Shown: positions 55,621 to 63,493 of the stretch, piece after piece
Layout: every line of letters begins with the position of its first letter
Position numbering within the stretch: the stretch's first letter is position 1
Notes under the pieces: model-generated
Databases searched by the model: none
Told to the model about the DNA's origin: nothing
The model's input: the letters and a program-made list of their open reading frames with translations, nothing else
Position numbers and translations under genes: made by a program
Source: Lachnospiraceae bacterium
Lineage (GTDB): Bacteria; Bacillota; Clostridia; Lachnospirales; Lachnospiraceae
NCBI GenBank assembly: GCA_024682075.1
Contig: JAIKZQ010000017.1
Location: 35,957 to 99,956, forward strand
DNA length: 64,000 bases
Direction of reading: 5' to 3'

Positions 55621-56622
55621 ATGATTTCAGGTAAAAAATTCATTAAATCTTTGTCGTCTGTTGTTCTGGCCGCAATGATGACCGCAATCCTCGCTCTTGC
55701 TCCCTCAAATGCCGCAGTTGCAGCAGGAGGCATCAATGAGCTCACAGGTCTTCCCACCGCAGCTCCGGAACTTCAGCGCCCCATCGCAGTCATGATCGAT
55801 AATGACGCAATGGCGTCACCTCATTACGGACTTGCTGAGGCTGACATCATCTATGAGATGGTCAACTCAACCAAGAACAGACGTGTCACCAGACTCATGG
55901 CCATTTATAAGGATTACAACAATGTCGCACGTCTCGGAAATATCCGTTCCGCACGTCCCACCAACATAATCCTTGCCAATGAATATGATGCGATCCTGAT
56001 CCATGACGGCGGCCCCATTTATATCAATCCATTCATTTCAATGTACATGCTTCCTCATCTTTCCGGCGGATTCAGCAGAATTCCCAACGGAAAGCCCAGC
56101 TGGTATACCGAGTACTGCCTGAGCGGTGAAGCAGCAAGAAGGATCGCAGGTGCAGGATATTCATTTAATTACGTCAATCCCGCATGTGCACAGAACAGAT
56201 TCAATTTCGGATATAATGATCTTGCTGCCGGAATGCCCGTCAACTGTGTCGCACTTCCTTTCCCTCACAACTCAACAATGCTCATGTACAATGCCGCTAC
56301 CGGTAATTATGACTGGAACGAGCTTGGTTCACCCGTTGTTGATGCCGAGGATTTCCAGCAGGTAACCTTCAAGAACGTCATCATCCAGTGTGCTCCCATG
56401 GTTGAGCTCGACGGTAACGGATACATGATCTACGGCGTTGTCGGATCAGGCGTAGGCTACTATCTCACCAACGGCAGATGCATAGCCATCACCTGGTATA
56501 AGGATGTTCTCGGACATACCGTTTACTTCAATCCCGACGGAACTCCCATCACCGTCAATCCCGGCAAGACCTACATCGGCATCGTTCCCACCGATTCCTG
56601 GGATCAGGTGATCTTCGCATAA
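55621..56622 (+). CDS. DUF3048 domain exported protein
   Basis: A 333-aa secreted protein with a signal peptide (about 1-33, AAMMTAILALAPSNAA) and DUF3048 (YerB-like) domains over the rest: NELTGLP, RPIAVMIDND, YEMVNSTKNRRVTR, GNIRSARP and DAILIHDGG. No lipobox Cys was seen after the signal, so it is probably released or wall-linked rather than a lipoprotein. The biochemical role of DUF3048 is unknown. AGGAGG precedes the start. A bidirectional terminator follows. Confidence 0.9.
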   Translation: MISGKKFIKSLSSVVLAAMMTAILALAPSNAAVAAGGINELTGLPTAAPELQRPIAVMIDNDAMASPHYGLAEADIIYEMVNSTKNRRVTRLMAIYKDYNNVARLGNIRSARPTNIILANEYDAILIHDGGPIYINPFISMYMLPHLSGGFSRIPNGKPSWYTEYCLSGEAARRIAGAGYSFNYVNPACAQNRFNFGYNDLAAGMPVNCVALPFPHNSTMLMYNAATGNYDWNELGSPVVDAEDFQQVTFKNVIIQCAPMVELDGNGYMIYGVVGSGVGYYLTNGRCIAITWYKDVLGHTVYFNPDGTPITVNPGKTYIGIVPTDSWDQVIFA

Positions 56623-56644
56623 GACATTAAAACGATAAGAGAAC

Positions 56645-56679
56645 AAAAAAGAGAGGTCTCGCAAGGTCCTCTCTTTTTT
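56645..56679. terminator. Bidirectional terminator between convergent genes
   Basis: A 12-bp perfect stem AAAAAAGAGAGG/CCTCTCTTTTTT (56645-56656, 56668-56679) with an 11-nt loop. T runs on both strands allow use by the DUF3048 gene and the CDF exporter. Confidence 0.92.
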
Positions 56680-56690
56680 GCATATTTGTT

Positions 56691-57560
56691 TTACTCTTCC
56701 GCGGGATTAACATGTATCATTATGTGCTTGACGCTCGGGAATTTCTTCTCGACGCTTTCGTGCACATTCTCAGCGATCTCGTGAGCCTCGATCAGTGAAC
56801 TGTCCCTTTTGACCGCTATCTCAAGGTCTATGTATATCTTATTGCCAAACTGTCTGGTCCTTAACAGATCTATTTTTATGACGCCTTCCTGATCTTCTAT
56901 GAAACTGCGGATAAGTGCTTCGGTACTTTTGTCGCAGGAAGTGTCAAGCATCTTGGAAATGGCATCCCTGGCTATGTCATAAGCAACCTTCAGGATAAGA
57001 AGGCATATCAGCAGTCCCGCGATCGGATCCATGAACGGAAACCCAAGCTTTGCCAGACCTATTCCGATGAAGGAACCGATAGATGAGAGTGCATCTGATC
57101 TGTGATGCCATGCATCAGCCCTGAACGCCGCAGAATCCATCTTTTTCGCATAGTGCATCGTGTACCAGAACATTGCTTCTTTGACCACTATCGAGACGAC
57201 AGCGGCAATAAGAGGAAGTATCGTGGGGATCTCAATGTTTTCCGGATGTGCCAGATTCATCACGCCGGCATATCCGATGCCGATGCCCGTTCCCGCAAGG
57301 ATCAGTCCGAGAGTCAGCGACGCAACGCATTCAAGTCTCTCATGTCCGTATGGATGCTCATCATCTTCAGCCTGTCTGGACAGCCTGACACCGATATAAG
57401 CAATGAAAGTCGCAAACACGTCGGACAGTGAATGCACGGCATCCGATACCATCGCACCGGAACTTCCGAATATTCCGGCGAAGAGCTTGAAGGCAGCAAG
57501 AAAAACATTTCCGAATATCCCGACGCCGGACAGTTTTCTTATGATCTTCTTCTCATCCAT
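56691..57560 (-). CDS. Cation diffusion facilitator metal exporter
   Basis: A 289-aa CDF transporter that exports divalent metal against a proton gradient. Six TM segments lie in the first ~200 residues, with metal motifs HSLSD (near 42), HPYGHERLE between TM 2 and 3, and HHRSD near 150, then a C-terminal metal-sensing domain. The N-terminal pair is the HxxxD type, common in Zn/Co/Ni or Fe/Mn exporters. ATG 57560 has GGAGGT upstream. A NiCo-type riboswitch in its leader suggests cobalt or nickel. Confidence 0.9.
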   Translation of the reverse strand: MDEKKIIRKLSGVGIFGNVFLAAFKLFAGIFGSSGAMVSDAVHSLSDVFATFIAYIGVRLSRQAEDDEHPYGHERLECVASLTLGLILAGTGIGIGYAGVMNLAHPENIEIPTILPLIAAVVSIVVKEAMFWYTMHYAKKMDSAAFRADAWHHRSDALSSIGSFIGIGLAKLGFPFMDPIAGLLICLLILKVAYDIARDAISKMLDTSCDKSTEALIRSFIEDQEGVIKIDLLRTRQFGNKIYIDLEIAVKRDSSLIEAHEIAENVHESVEKKFPSVKHIMIHVNPAEE

Positions 57561-57606
57561 AAATATACCTCCCAAATAATCAATTCACTCAATCATCCTC
57601 AAGGTA

Positions 57607-57712
57607 TAAAAAAACACACCCCGGACATACCACTGTCCCGCAGATGTGCAAAGATTCTGCTGTCGATATCGACCCGGCCACATATCATTTCGTGATGATA
57701 CTGCCTGCTCAG
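57607..57712 (-). promoter_or_regulatory. NiCo (czcD) riboswitch with terminator platform
   Basis: The minus-strand leader of the CDF gene carries, in order, the blocks GCAGGCAG (57708-57701), GGCCGGGTCG (57679-57670), GCAGA near 57659, GCGGGACAG (57641-57633) and GTCCGGGGT (57626-57618), then seven T. This pattern agrees with what is known of the NiCo riboswitch, which raises export genes when Co or Ni binds. The last stem (CACATCTGC..GGACA with TGTCC..GGTGTG) can form a terminator that competes with the aptamer. Judged by eye from the recalled family pattern. Confidence 0.75.
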
Positions 57713-57763
57713 TTTGTACTGTAGATGGCACTTATGTGTTGTGCAGTGCAATGAGTTTAATAA

Positions 57764-57793
57764 ATCTTATCATCGGTATATGCCGGTTGTCAA
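57764..57793 (-). promoter_or_regulatory. Promoter of the riboswitch/CDF unit
   Basis: Minus strand TTGACA (57793-57788), 18-bp spacer and TAAGAT (57769-57764), about 50 bp before the aptamer. It is divergent from the lexA promoter. Confidence 0.65.
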
Positions 57794-57814
57794 ATCCGCT
57801 TTTTCGAAAATATG

Positions 57815-57843
57815 TTTGCATAACAGAACAAATGTGCTATACT
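57815..57843 (+). promoter_or_regulatory. lexA promoter
   Basis: TTGCAT (57815-57820), 17-bp spacer and TATACT (57838-57843). A LexA box lies in the spacer. Confidence 0.7.
57825..57838 (+). promoter_or_regulatory. LexA box 1 of lexA
   Basis: AGAACAAATGTGCT, 11 of 14 matches to CGAACRNRYGTTYG, within the promoter spacer. Confidence 0.6.
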
Positions 57844-57848
57844 TTATG

Positions 57849-57862
57849 CAAACAAACGTTTG
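57849..57862 (+). promoter_or_regulatory. LexA box 2 of lexA
   Basis: CAAACAAACGTTTG, 13 of 14 matches to CGAACRNRYGTTYG, between the -10 and the RBS. Confidence 0.8.
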
Positions 57863-57874
57863 AAAGGAGTCAAA

Positions 57875-58495
57875 ATGCGGGATTTCAACAAGCTTACCCC
57901 AAAACAGGAACAGATCCTTGAATACCTCAAGGAGACCATACTTGCAAAGGGTTATCCGCCCACAGTAAGGGAGATCGGAGAGAAAGTATCGCTCAAATCC
58001 ACATCTTCCGTTTTCTCGCATCTTGAAGCGCTTGAGCGCAAGGGATATATCAAAAGAGACCCTTCCAAGCCCAGGGCGATTGAGATCTGTGACGATTCTT
58101 TCCAGATGGTAAGAACGGAGATGACCAGTGTTCCCGTATACGGAAATGTCGCTGCGGGTCAGCCTCTTCTTGCCGACGATAACATAATCGAGTACTTCCC
58201 TCTTCCCGCATCGGAGCTGTCCAAGGGTCAGACCTTCATGCTCAACGTTAAGGGAGACTCCATGATCAATGCCGGTATATTCAGCGGTGACAGGATAATC
58301 GTCCGCCAGCAGAATACCGCGGAAAACGGCGAGATGGTCGTCGCACTCATCGATGACTCCGCAACGGTCAAGACATTTTATAAAGAGAACGATCATATCC
58401 GTCTTCAGCCTGAAAATGACACCATGGATCCGATAATCGTGGATTCATGCACCATACTCGGCAAGGTCTACGGAGTGATCAGAATATTCAGATGA
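57875..58495 (+). CDS. lexA: SOS repressor LexA
   Basis: A 206-aa repressor of the DNA damage response. The N-terminal winged helix (1-65, with VREIGEKVSLKSTSSVFSHL) binds CGAAC-type boxes. The cleavage site is A94-G95 (NVAAGQP), with catalytic S129 (GDSM) and K166 (ATVKTFY). ATG 57875 has AAAGGAG upstream; a TTG start at 57860 is weaker and falls in the operator. Two LexA boxes in its own promoter indicate autoregulation. The YneA-like gene at 55447 carries the same pattern. Convergent with the GGDEF gene. Confidence 0.97.
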   Translation: MRDFNKLTPKQEQILEYLKETILAKGYPPTVREIGEKVSLKSTSSVFSHLEALERKGYIKRDPSKPRAIEICDDSFQMVRTEMTSVPVYGNVAAGQPLLADDNIIEYFPLPASELSKGQTFMLNVKGDSMINAGIFSGDRIIVRQQNTAENGEMVVALIDDSATVKTFYKENDHIRLQPENDTMDPIIVDSCTILGKVYGVIRIFR

Positions 58496-58499
58496 GCCT

Positions 58500-59999
58500 T
58501 CATCTTCTTCTGTCTATGCCGCGTTCTTTGTAATATTTTGCTTTTTGGGCATACATGTCTTCATCAGCTATATGCTCCAGATCAACAAGCGTTGCATCAG
58601 GATTGTCCTTATGTGCGGCATATCCGATGGACAATGTCACTTCATCCGTATATACGCCATGCCATTCCTGAGCTTTACCTGCAATTTTTATTCGCAGCGC
58701 TTCCGGATCGGATGAACGAACGAGTGCCATGAATTCATCACCGCCTGTACGGTAAACTTTTCCCTGCTTTCCAACAGACACGGCAAAACAGTCAGCAGCG
58801 CCTTTTATCAGTTCATCACCCGCTGCATGTCCTTTAGTATCATTTACCGTCTTCAGCCCGTTAACATCAACGGAAAACAGTACCAGATCTTCGGATAATT
58901 CTTTTTTTCCAATCTCCTTAAGGTCTTCATCATAACATCTACGGTTATACAATCTGGTCATCTCATCAGTCATGGAGATCCTGATGAGATTTTCTTCACG
59001 GCGCTTCTCTTCATCAACATTTCTCTTGGTATAGATAACCATATTCGGAATACCGTCAAGCGTGGAATCAACCGTTATATACTGTGCTCTGAACCAGCCG
59101 GATACAATATCGATAAAATCAGCACTTATCAGTTTCTTTTGAGAAAGCCTTGATCTTATGGTCTTGATATTTGTAAAGGTCATGAACGCATCAACCTGAT
59201 CCGGCACAACCTGGTCACGGAGCTGCTGTGCCATAAGGGTATGGGTCTGGGCAGTCATGTCGATACCATGCTTCTTATGCTCGTCATCACGAAGAGACAT
59301 TTCGGTGTTATTAACGAAATCGATAAGGTTAACGTTATCGTAGATCTCAGCCATGGAATCAAGGAGTTTCATCTTCTCGTTCACGCTTTGTTCCTGTTCC
59401 TTGATCACCTTATACTGAGCAAACAGATTTTTGAAATATGTGATGGTCAGTTTAAGGATAATATATCCGGATGCGAACATGATAAGGCTCTCAATCGTAA
59501 AGCCTCCGATCCTGTCTGCAAAAAAAGCAATGCTGTCATCATACTCGGTATTCATAGAAGCTTCATATGAAGCGATTATAAAGGTGGTTCCGAACATAAG
59601 GATATAATTCAATATCATCGCAAAGAAATATATCGATCTGTCACAAAACAAAAGGCTCAGGAGAGGCACAAGAAACCACGTGAGATAAATGCTCACATGG
59701 AAATAAGACATATATGCGATAATGACATTCAGCGAGACAAGAGCGAACAGACATGTGAAAGTCGATGTGGGAACTGTTTTGACCAGCAGCTTATGAATGC
59801 CGGAAAGCAACATGACAAGAACCGATATGCCTATACATGTAGCATAACTGATATTCCTGAACACACCGCCATATACTCCGGATGCTATCGCCGGTCCGGT
59901 CAGACCAAAAAACCACAGGACAATATTAAGATATTTATTGACACTGACCCTGTTATTGGTCAGAAAGTCCTCGTATTTCATCGAAATATCATATTCCAT
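58500..59999 (-). CDS. Membrane GGDEF diguanylate cyclase
   Basis: A 499-aa protein with about five or six TM segments in the first 200 residues (YIIL..., WFLVPLLSLLF), then a coiled coil and a PAS-like stretch, and a C-terminal GGDEF domain (about 330-495). The active site RTGGDEFMAL is intact, and RYNR-like metal residues precede it (LYNRRCYDE), so it likely makes cyclic di-GMP. The I-site (RxxD five residues before) is not clear. ATG 59999 is preferred over an overlapping TTG at 60014. It is convergent with lexA. Confidence 0.88.
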   Translation of the reverse strand: MEYDISMKYEDFLTNNRVSVNKYLNIVLWFFGLTGPAIASGVYGGVFRNISYATCIGISVLVMLLSGIHKLLVKTVPTSTFTCLFALVSLNVIIAYMSYFHVSIYLTWFLVPLLSLLFCDRSIYFFAMILNYILMFGTTFIIASYEASMNTEYDDSIAFFADRIGGFTIESLIMFASGYIILKLTITYFKNLFAQYKVIKEQEQSVNEKMKLLDSMAEIYDNVNLIDFVNNTEMSLRDDEHKKHGIDMTAQTHTLMAQQLRDQVVPDQVDAFMTFTNIKTIRSRLSQKKLISADFIDIVSGWFRAQYITVDSTLDGIPNMVIYTKRNVDEEKRREENLIRISMTDEMTRLYNRRCYDEDLKEIGKKELSEDLVLFSVDVNGLKTVNDTKGHAAGDELIKGAADCFAVSVGKQGKVYRTGGDEFMALVRSSDPEALRIKIAGKAQEWHGVYTDEVTLSIGYAAHKDNPDATLVDLEHIADEDMYAQKAKYYKERGIDRRR

Positions 60000-60000
60000 C

Positions 60001-60657
60001 TCATTTAACTCCAAGTGCCGCCGGCAGCTCTTCTATGCTGTCAACTGTCAGATCCGGTGATTTACTTTCATCATCCGTTTTCTGATATATCGCGTAACCC
60101 TGCCGCACCCATATTGTTTTCATTCCAAGTTTTTTTGCAGGAATAATGTCATTATCCAGTCTGTCGCCGATCATAACGGCTTCTTCAGGATCACAACCTG
60201 CCTGTTCAAGAGCTGTGATAAAAATGCCCGGATCAGGCTTCGCACATCCCGCTTCAGCCGATGCAATGACAACGTCAAAGTATTTTCCGATGCCCCAGTT
60301 ATCAATTCTTTCCCGAGTCCCGGGGACCTGATTTGCTATGATCCCCATCTTATATTTTCCATATAAATCAGAAAGCACCTCAGAAGCTGCGGGATAGAGT
60401 TTTTCAAGACTGTTATCCCACTTCGGAAGTTCCACGCCTATGGCTTTAGCTGCCGAGACGATCGGAGTCGGACTTATCTCCGCCTGCTCACATACCATTT
60501 TCATAAAATCAGGGAGCTCAATATCCGAATGACTGACAGCAAAATCGCACCTGCTTTTATAAACATCGCTTTCATCTATAAGCGTTGCGCCCAGATCAAA
60601 AAACAGCCATTTTATATCATTTAAAAATCCGGAATGCATATCGTCATCTTTCATCAT
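60001..60657 (-). CDS. HAD superfamily hydrolase (IA type)
   Basis: A 218-aa HAD phosphatase-like protein. Motif I is FFDLGATLID, with the first Asp as nucleophile; motif II ANQVPGTRERI, motif III region around KPDPGIF, and motif IV GDRLDNDIIPAKKLG are present. A cap insert lies after motif I. The substrate cannot be judged. It overlaps the GNAT start on the minus strand by 14 bp and the GGDEF gene begins next to it. Start 60657 (or 60654). Confidence 0.85.
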   Translation of the reverse strand: MMKDDDMHSGFLNDIKWLFFDLGATLIDESDVYKSRCDFAVSHSDIELPDFMKMVCEQAEISPTPIVSAAKAIGVELPKWDNSLEKLYPAASEVLSDLYGKYKMGIIANQVPGTRERIDNWGIGKYFDVVIASAEAGCAKPDPGIFITALEQAGCDPEEAVMIGDRLDNDIIPAKKLGMKTIWVRQGYAIYQKTDDESKSPDLTVDSIEELPAALGVK

Positions 60658-61198
60658 TATGCGCAGGAATGTTTTCTGTCTTATATACCATCATGCCGTT
60701 ACCGTAAGGATCGTCCTCTGCACCGTATTCTACACTTTCAAAACTGTATCCGTTCTTCTCCAGAACTCTTACTGATGCCTCATTTCCCTTCATCACACGT
60801 CCATAGATGACTTTAAAACCAAAGTGTGAAGCTGCATGATCCGTCATATGCTTCAAAATTTCCGTAGCATAACCTCTGCCCCTGTAACGACTGCCGATAA
60901 CAAAGCCTATCTCCACCTCATCAGGCTTGCCCTCAACCTCGTTTATGCCGGTATCTCCGACTAATTCTCCGGTCTCCTTCAGCACAACCGCAAGTACGTA
61001 AGGCAGCCTGTTATTCTGAACGCATTCAGCAAAGAAATAGGCACATTCACGTGCTTCATTCAGATCTTCATAGCATTCACCGGGTATCCATTTTTTTACT
61101 TCATCGTCCTTATGATTCTCATATAGGTGCACGGCATCTTCAGGCACAAATTTACGCACTGCCAGATGTTCTGTTTCAAAAATATAATCATTATTCAT
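60644..61198 (-). CDS. GNAT family N-acetyltransferase
   Basis: A 184-aa acetyltransferase of the RimJ/RimL-like GNAT group: ETEHLAVRKFVPEDA, GDTGINEVEG, the acetyl-CoA loop YRGRGYATEIL, and VLEKNGYSFE near the end. The target is unknown. ATG 61198 is chosen (it overlaps the DUF402 stop region); ATG 61207 is in frame and possible. No clear SD, so translation may be coupled to DUF402. The end overlaps the HAD start by 14 bp. Confidence 0.85.
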   Translation of the reverse strand: MNNDYIFETEHLAVRKFVPEDAVHLYENHKDDEVKKWIPGECYEDLNEARECAYFFAECVQNNRLPYVLAVVLKETGELVGDTGINEVEGKPDEVEIGFVIGSRYRGRGYATEILKHMTDHAASHFGFKVIYGRVMKGNEASVRVLEKNGYSFESVEYGAEDDPYGNGMMVYKTENIPAHNDER

Positions 61199-61199
61199 G

Positions 61200-61805
61200 T
61201 CAGTCATCCGCCATATTGATCTTCTCTTCCGCAATTCGTCTTATTCGGGCACACCATGCATCAGTCTTCCTTATATCCTCACAATATGTCTTAAGTATCC
61301 TGTCACATTCTGAAAGTGCAGACTTGTACTGTTCTTCAGTCAATTCACCGGAAGAAAAAGCAGCATCAAGTTCATCCCTGTCATCAATCTTGACCTCGCC
61401 TTCCGGAGTGAAGATAACATCAAGATACTTGTCAATGAATACTGCAATTCCATCATTATCATATTCAATCCCATCAATCACATCAGCGTACCAGATGGAA
61501 GGCTGGTATGTCACATCTGCCGGAACAGGATAATTATGTCTTTCATAATCATGCTTTCCTTCGGGAAAATACATTACAGTAAGAACATGTTCAGTATCAT
61601 CCTCAACAAGCTGCATCCATGACATTCCGGTGCCGGTAACCTGTATTCTGCCTGCTTTGGGCGTTTCCCAATAATTCTCTTCACCATCTGTAAGCCTGAT
61701 CAAACACACAAGTCCGTGAAAAGACACATCATCTATCCTTATCTGATAATACGGATAATGCTGAAATCCCCACCCAAGATCACGATTCAGTCTTTTATGT
61801 TTCAT
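61200..61805 (-). CDS. DUF402 domain protein
   Basis: A 201-aa protein of the DUF402 (FomD-like) family. The core shows WYADVIDGIEYDNDG, FIDKYLDVIF, and DDRDELDAAFSSG, matching the family's acidic metal site. Known relatives cleave nucleoside diphosphates or activated nucleotides; no substrate is assigned here. A C-terminal helix (165-201) follows. The start overlaps the next gene's end by 11 bp, and it precedes the GNAT gene. Confidence 0.8.
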   Translation of the reverse strand: MKHKRLNRDLGWGFQHYPYYQIRIDDVSFHGLVCLIRLTDGEENYWETPKAGRIQVTGTGMSWMQLVEDDTEHVLTVMYFPEGKHDYERHNYPVPADVTYQPSIWYADVIDGIEYDNDGIAVFIDKYLDVIFTPEGEVKIDDRDELDAAFSSGELTEEQYKSALSECDRILKTYCEDIRKTDAWCARIRRIAEEKINMADD

Positions 61806-62064
61806 TGCTCACCTCATCTTCTTCAGATATAAGATGATCTTTTATTATCCCGATTGCCTCATGATATACTTCAAGATCTTTATATTCTCCGGCAAGATCC
61901 ATGTTTATGTCATATTCATCAGAGGATAAATGGTATATCGCCCTTCCGCCTCCGGTTAATATATGTATTTTATCATATTTTAGGCAATATAAATGACTAT
62001 GAATATAAATGCCAAGGATATTGTCTTTATGATATAATTGTGCGAAAGGTTTTCCTTTTATCAT
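61795..62064 (-). CDS. Small protein of unknown function
   Basis: An 89-aa protein, acidic at the C-terminal third (EEDEVSNET), with no recognised domain. No SD precedes ATG 62064, and the N-terminal part lies over a TATAAT on the other strand, so the true start may be further in. It overlaps DUF402 by 11 bp, which supports translation in this frame. Divergent from the gene at 62087. Confidence 0.5.
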   Translation of the reverse strand: MIKGKPFAQLYHKDNILGIYIHSHLYCLKYDKIHILTGGGRAIYHLSSDEYDINMDLAGEYKDLEVYHEAIGIIKDHLISEEDEVSNET

Positions 62065-62086
62065 TCAATAATATCGGAGGAATAGC

Positions 62087-62509
62087 ATGAAAGGCATAAA
62101 AGAAATGCTGCTGGACGAAAGTCCTAAGAATGTAAAGAAACTTGAAAAAATGCTGGATAAAGTCCCCGGATCCGCTTCTTATCTGGATGCTGCCAAAGCA
62201 GAGGCAAACGGCGCCGGAGCAATGGAATTCCAGAATCTTCGCATACTGGTGACTGATTCATATTTATGCTATCACGGCATAGGAATCGGAGCTGAATTCC
62301 TGATCCTTCCTTTATCTTCAATCGTAAATCTTTACAGATCGAATGTCATTGGAAATGAATATGATTACGACAATTTCCGTCTGGCTGTGGAGACCGAAAC
62401 CGGAATCAGATACCTGAGTCCTTTCCCCCGCTCCGGCAAGGGAATGGATATTTACAACGAAGTAATTACCGCTGTAAAAGGCAAGAAAGCAGCTAACGGA
62501 GGAATATAA
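62087..62509 (+). CDS. Protein of unknown function
   Basis: A 140-aa soluble protein with GGAGGAATAG upstream. It is rich in Ala/Lys/Glu at the N-terminus and has a central beta-like part (RILVTDSYLCYHGIGIGAEF), then ETGIRYLSPFP. No family recognised. A small zinc-ribbon gene begins 2 bp after its stop, so the two form a unit. A TATAAT near 62033 may be the promoter. Confidence 0.65.
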   Translation: MKGIKEMLLDESPKNVKKLEKMLDKVPGSASYLDAAKAEANGAGAMEFQNLRILVTDSYLCYHGIGIGAEFLILPLSSIVNLYRSNVIGNEYDYDNFRLAVETETGIRYLSPFPRSGKGMDIYNEVITAVKGKKAANGGI

Positions 62510-62511
62510 AA

Positions 62512-62766
62512 ATGGTCATATATTACGGAGTAAAAAAGAAATTAAAGCTTGTCAGTGATCTCGGACCTATGACTTGCTCAAACTGCGGACACGAAGTCAG
62601 GGCTGCTCTCGCAAAAGAAGGCGGATACGTCCACGTGTTCTTCATACCTGTATTTCCCGTTCTTACAGGATATAAAATGGTCTACTGCCCCAACTGCGGA
62701 ATTATGAGAAAACTTTCCGGAGATGAATTTAAGGAAATGAAGCAGAATAACCCTCCGATAAAATAA
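62512..62766 (+). CDS. Zinc-ribbon protein
   Basis: An 84-aa protein with two CxxC pairs (TCSNCGH and YCPNCGIM), a typical zinc-ribbon. A hydrophobic stretch lies between them (VFFIPVFPVLTGY). Function unknown. It is coupled to the gene at 62087, and a hairpin terminator follows. Confidence 0.8.
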   Translation: MVIYYGVKKKLKLVSDLGPMTCSNCGHEVRAALAKEGGYVHVFFIPVFPVLTGYKMVYCPNCGIMRKLSGDEFKEMKQNNPPIK

Positions 62767-62803
62767 TCTGCAAGCATTTGAAAAATGTAATAAAGAAAAA
62801 TCA

Positions 62804-62834
62804 GGCTGAGGAATGAAAGAAATCATCCTCAGCC
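62804..62834. terminator. Terminator between convergent genes
   Basis: A 9-bp perfect stem GGCTGAGGA/TCCTCAGCC with a 13-nt loop; T-rich on both sides but stronger for the minus strand. Confidence 0.75.
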
Positions 62835-62857
62835 TTTAAATTATCCGATAGAATTTG

Positions 62858-63424
62858 TTATTTGGAATTTGACCACCAGTCCATTTCCTGCCTGGTTACT
62901 TCTTTCTTACTGATCAGAGTGTAATTCCCGGTTTCATATTCACAATGCATGTGAACATACTCTCTTTTATCGTAATCATATTTCATTACTGGAACAGTAA
63001 GCGAACTGCCATCCTCAGAATACGTACAATATGAATCGTTGGAATAAAAAGTCCTTGGAAGGCTGACCTTCTTTATAACTTCAAAAGTTTTAAGCGAAAT
63101 AACATGGAAATGTTTTCCACTCTCAAGAACTGCGAGTTCCGATTCATCCGGTTTGACATCACCGGTAATCAAATTATGAAATCCCATAATAGGATCAAGA
63201 TTCTTCTTAGTCTTCTTATCCAGAAAGATCACTCGTCCGGTCTTGATGCCGATCACATATTTGTCCGTGATTATGACGCAGAATGCCTCTCCATCAGGAT
63301 CTATCACTCTTCTCCAGTGTCCTTTGGGAAGATCATGTTCTTTTATTGCCCACGGAGCATCTTTAGCTTCTTCATGAAGTTTAACATAACCCATTAAGAA
63401 TTCTTCTCCACTCATAAATTGCAT
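62858..63424 (-). CDS. Protein of unknown function, WD40-like strands
   Basis: A 188-aa soluble protein. Repeating short beta-strand blocks around FCVIITDKYVIGI and KHFHVISLKTFEVIKKV recall WD40 or beta-propeller segments, but no firm match. AAAGGAG (SD) fits ATG 63424. The gene lies between a terminator and a decayed gene on the same strand. Such variable small genes are common in immunity or contact-dependent loci; this is only a suggestion. Confidence 0.6.
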   Translation of the reverse strand: MQFMSGEEFLMGYVKLHEEAKDAPWAIKEHDLPKGHWRRVIDPDGEAFCVIITDKYVIGIKTGRVIFLDKKTKKNLDPIMGFHNLITGDVKPDESELAVLESGKHFHVISLKTFEVIKKVSLPRTFYSNDSYCTYSEDGSSLTVPVMKYDYDKREYVHMHCEYETGNYTLISKKEVTRQEMDWWSNSK

Positions 63425-63493
63425 AGAAGGCTCCTTTTAAATATATACTCAGAAAATATCACTTCAATAATTTATCCAATCCATTAAGAAGCA

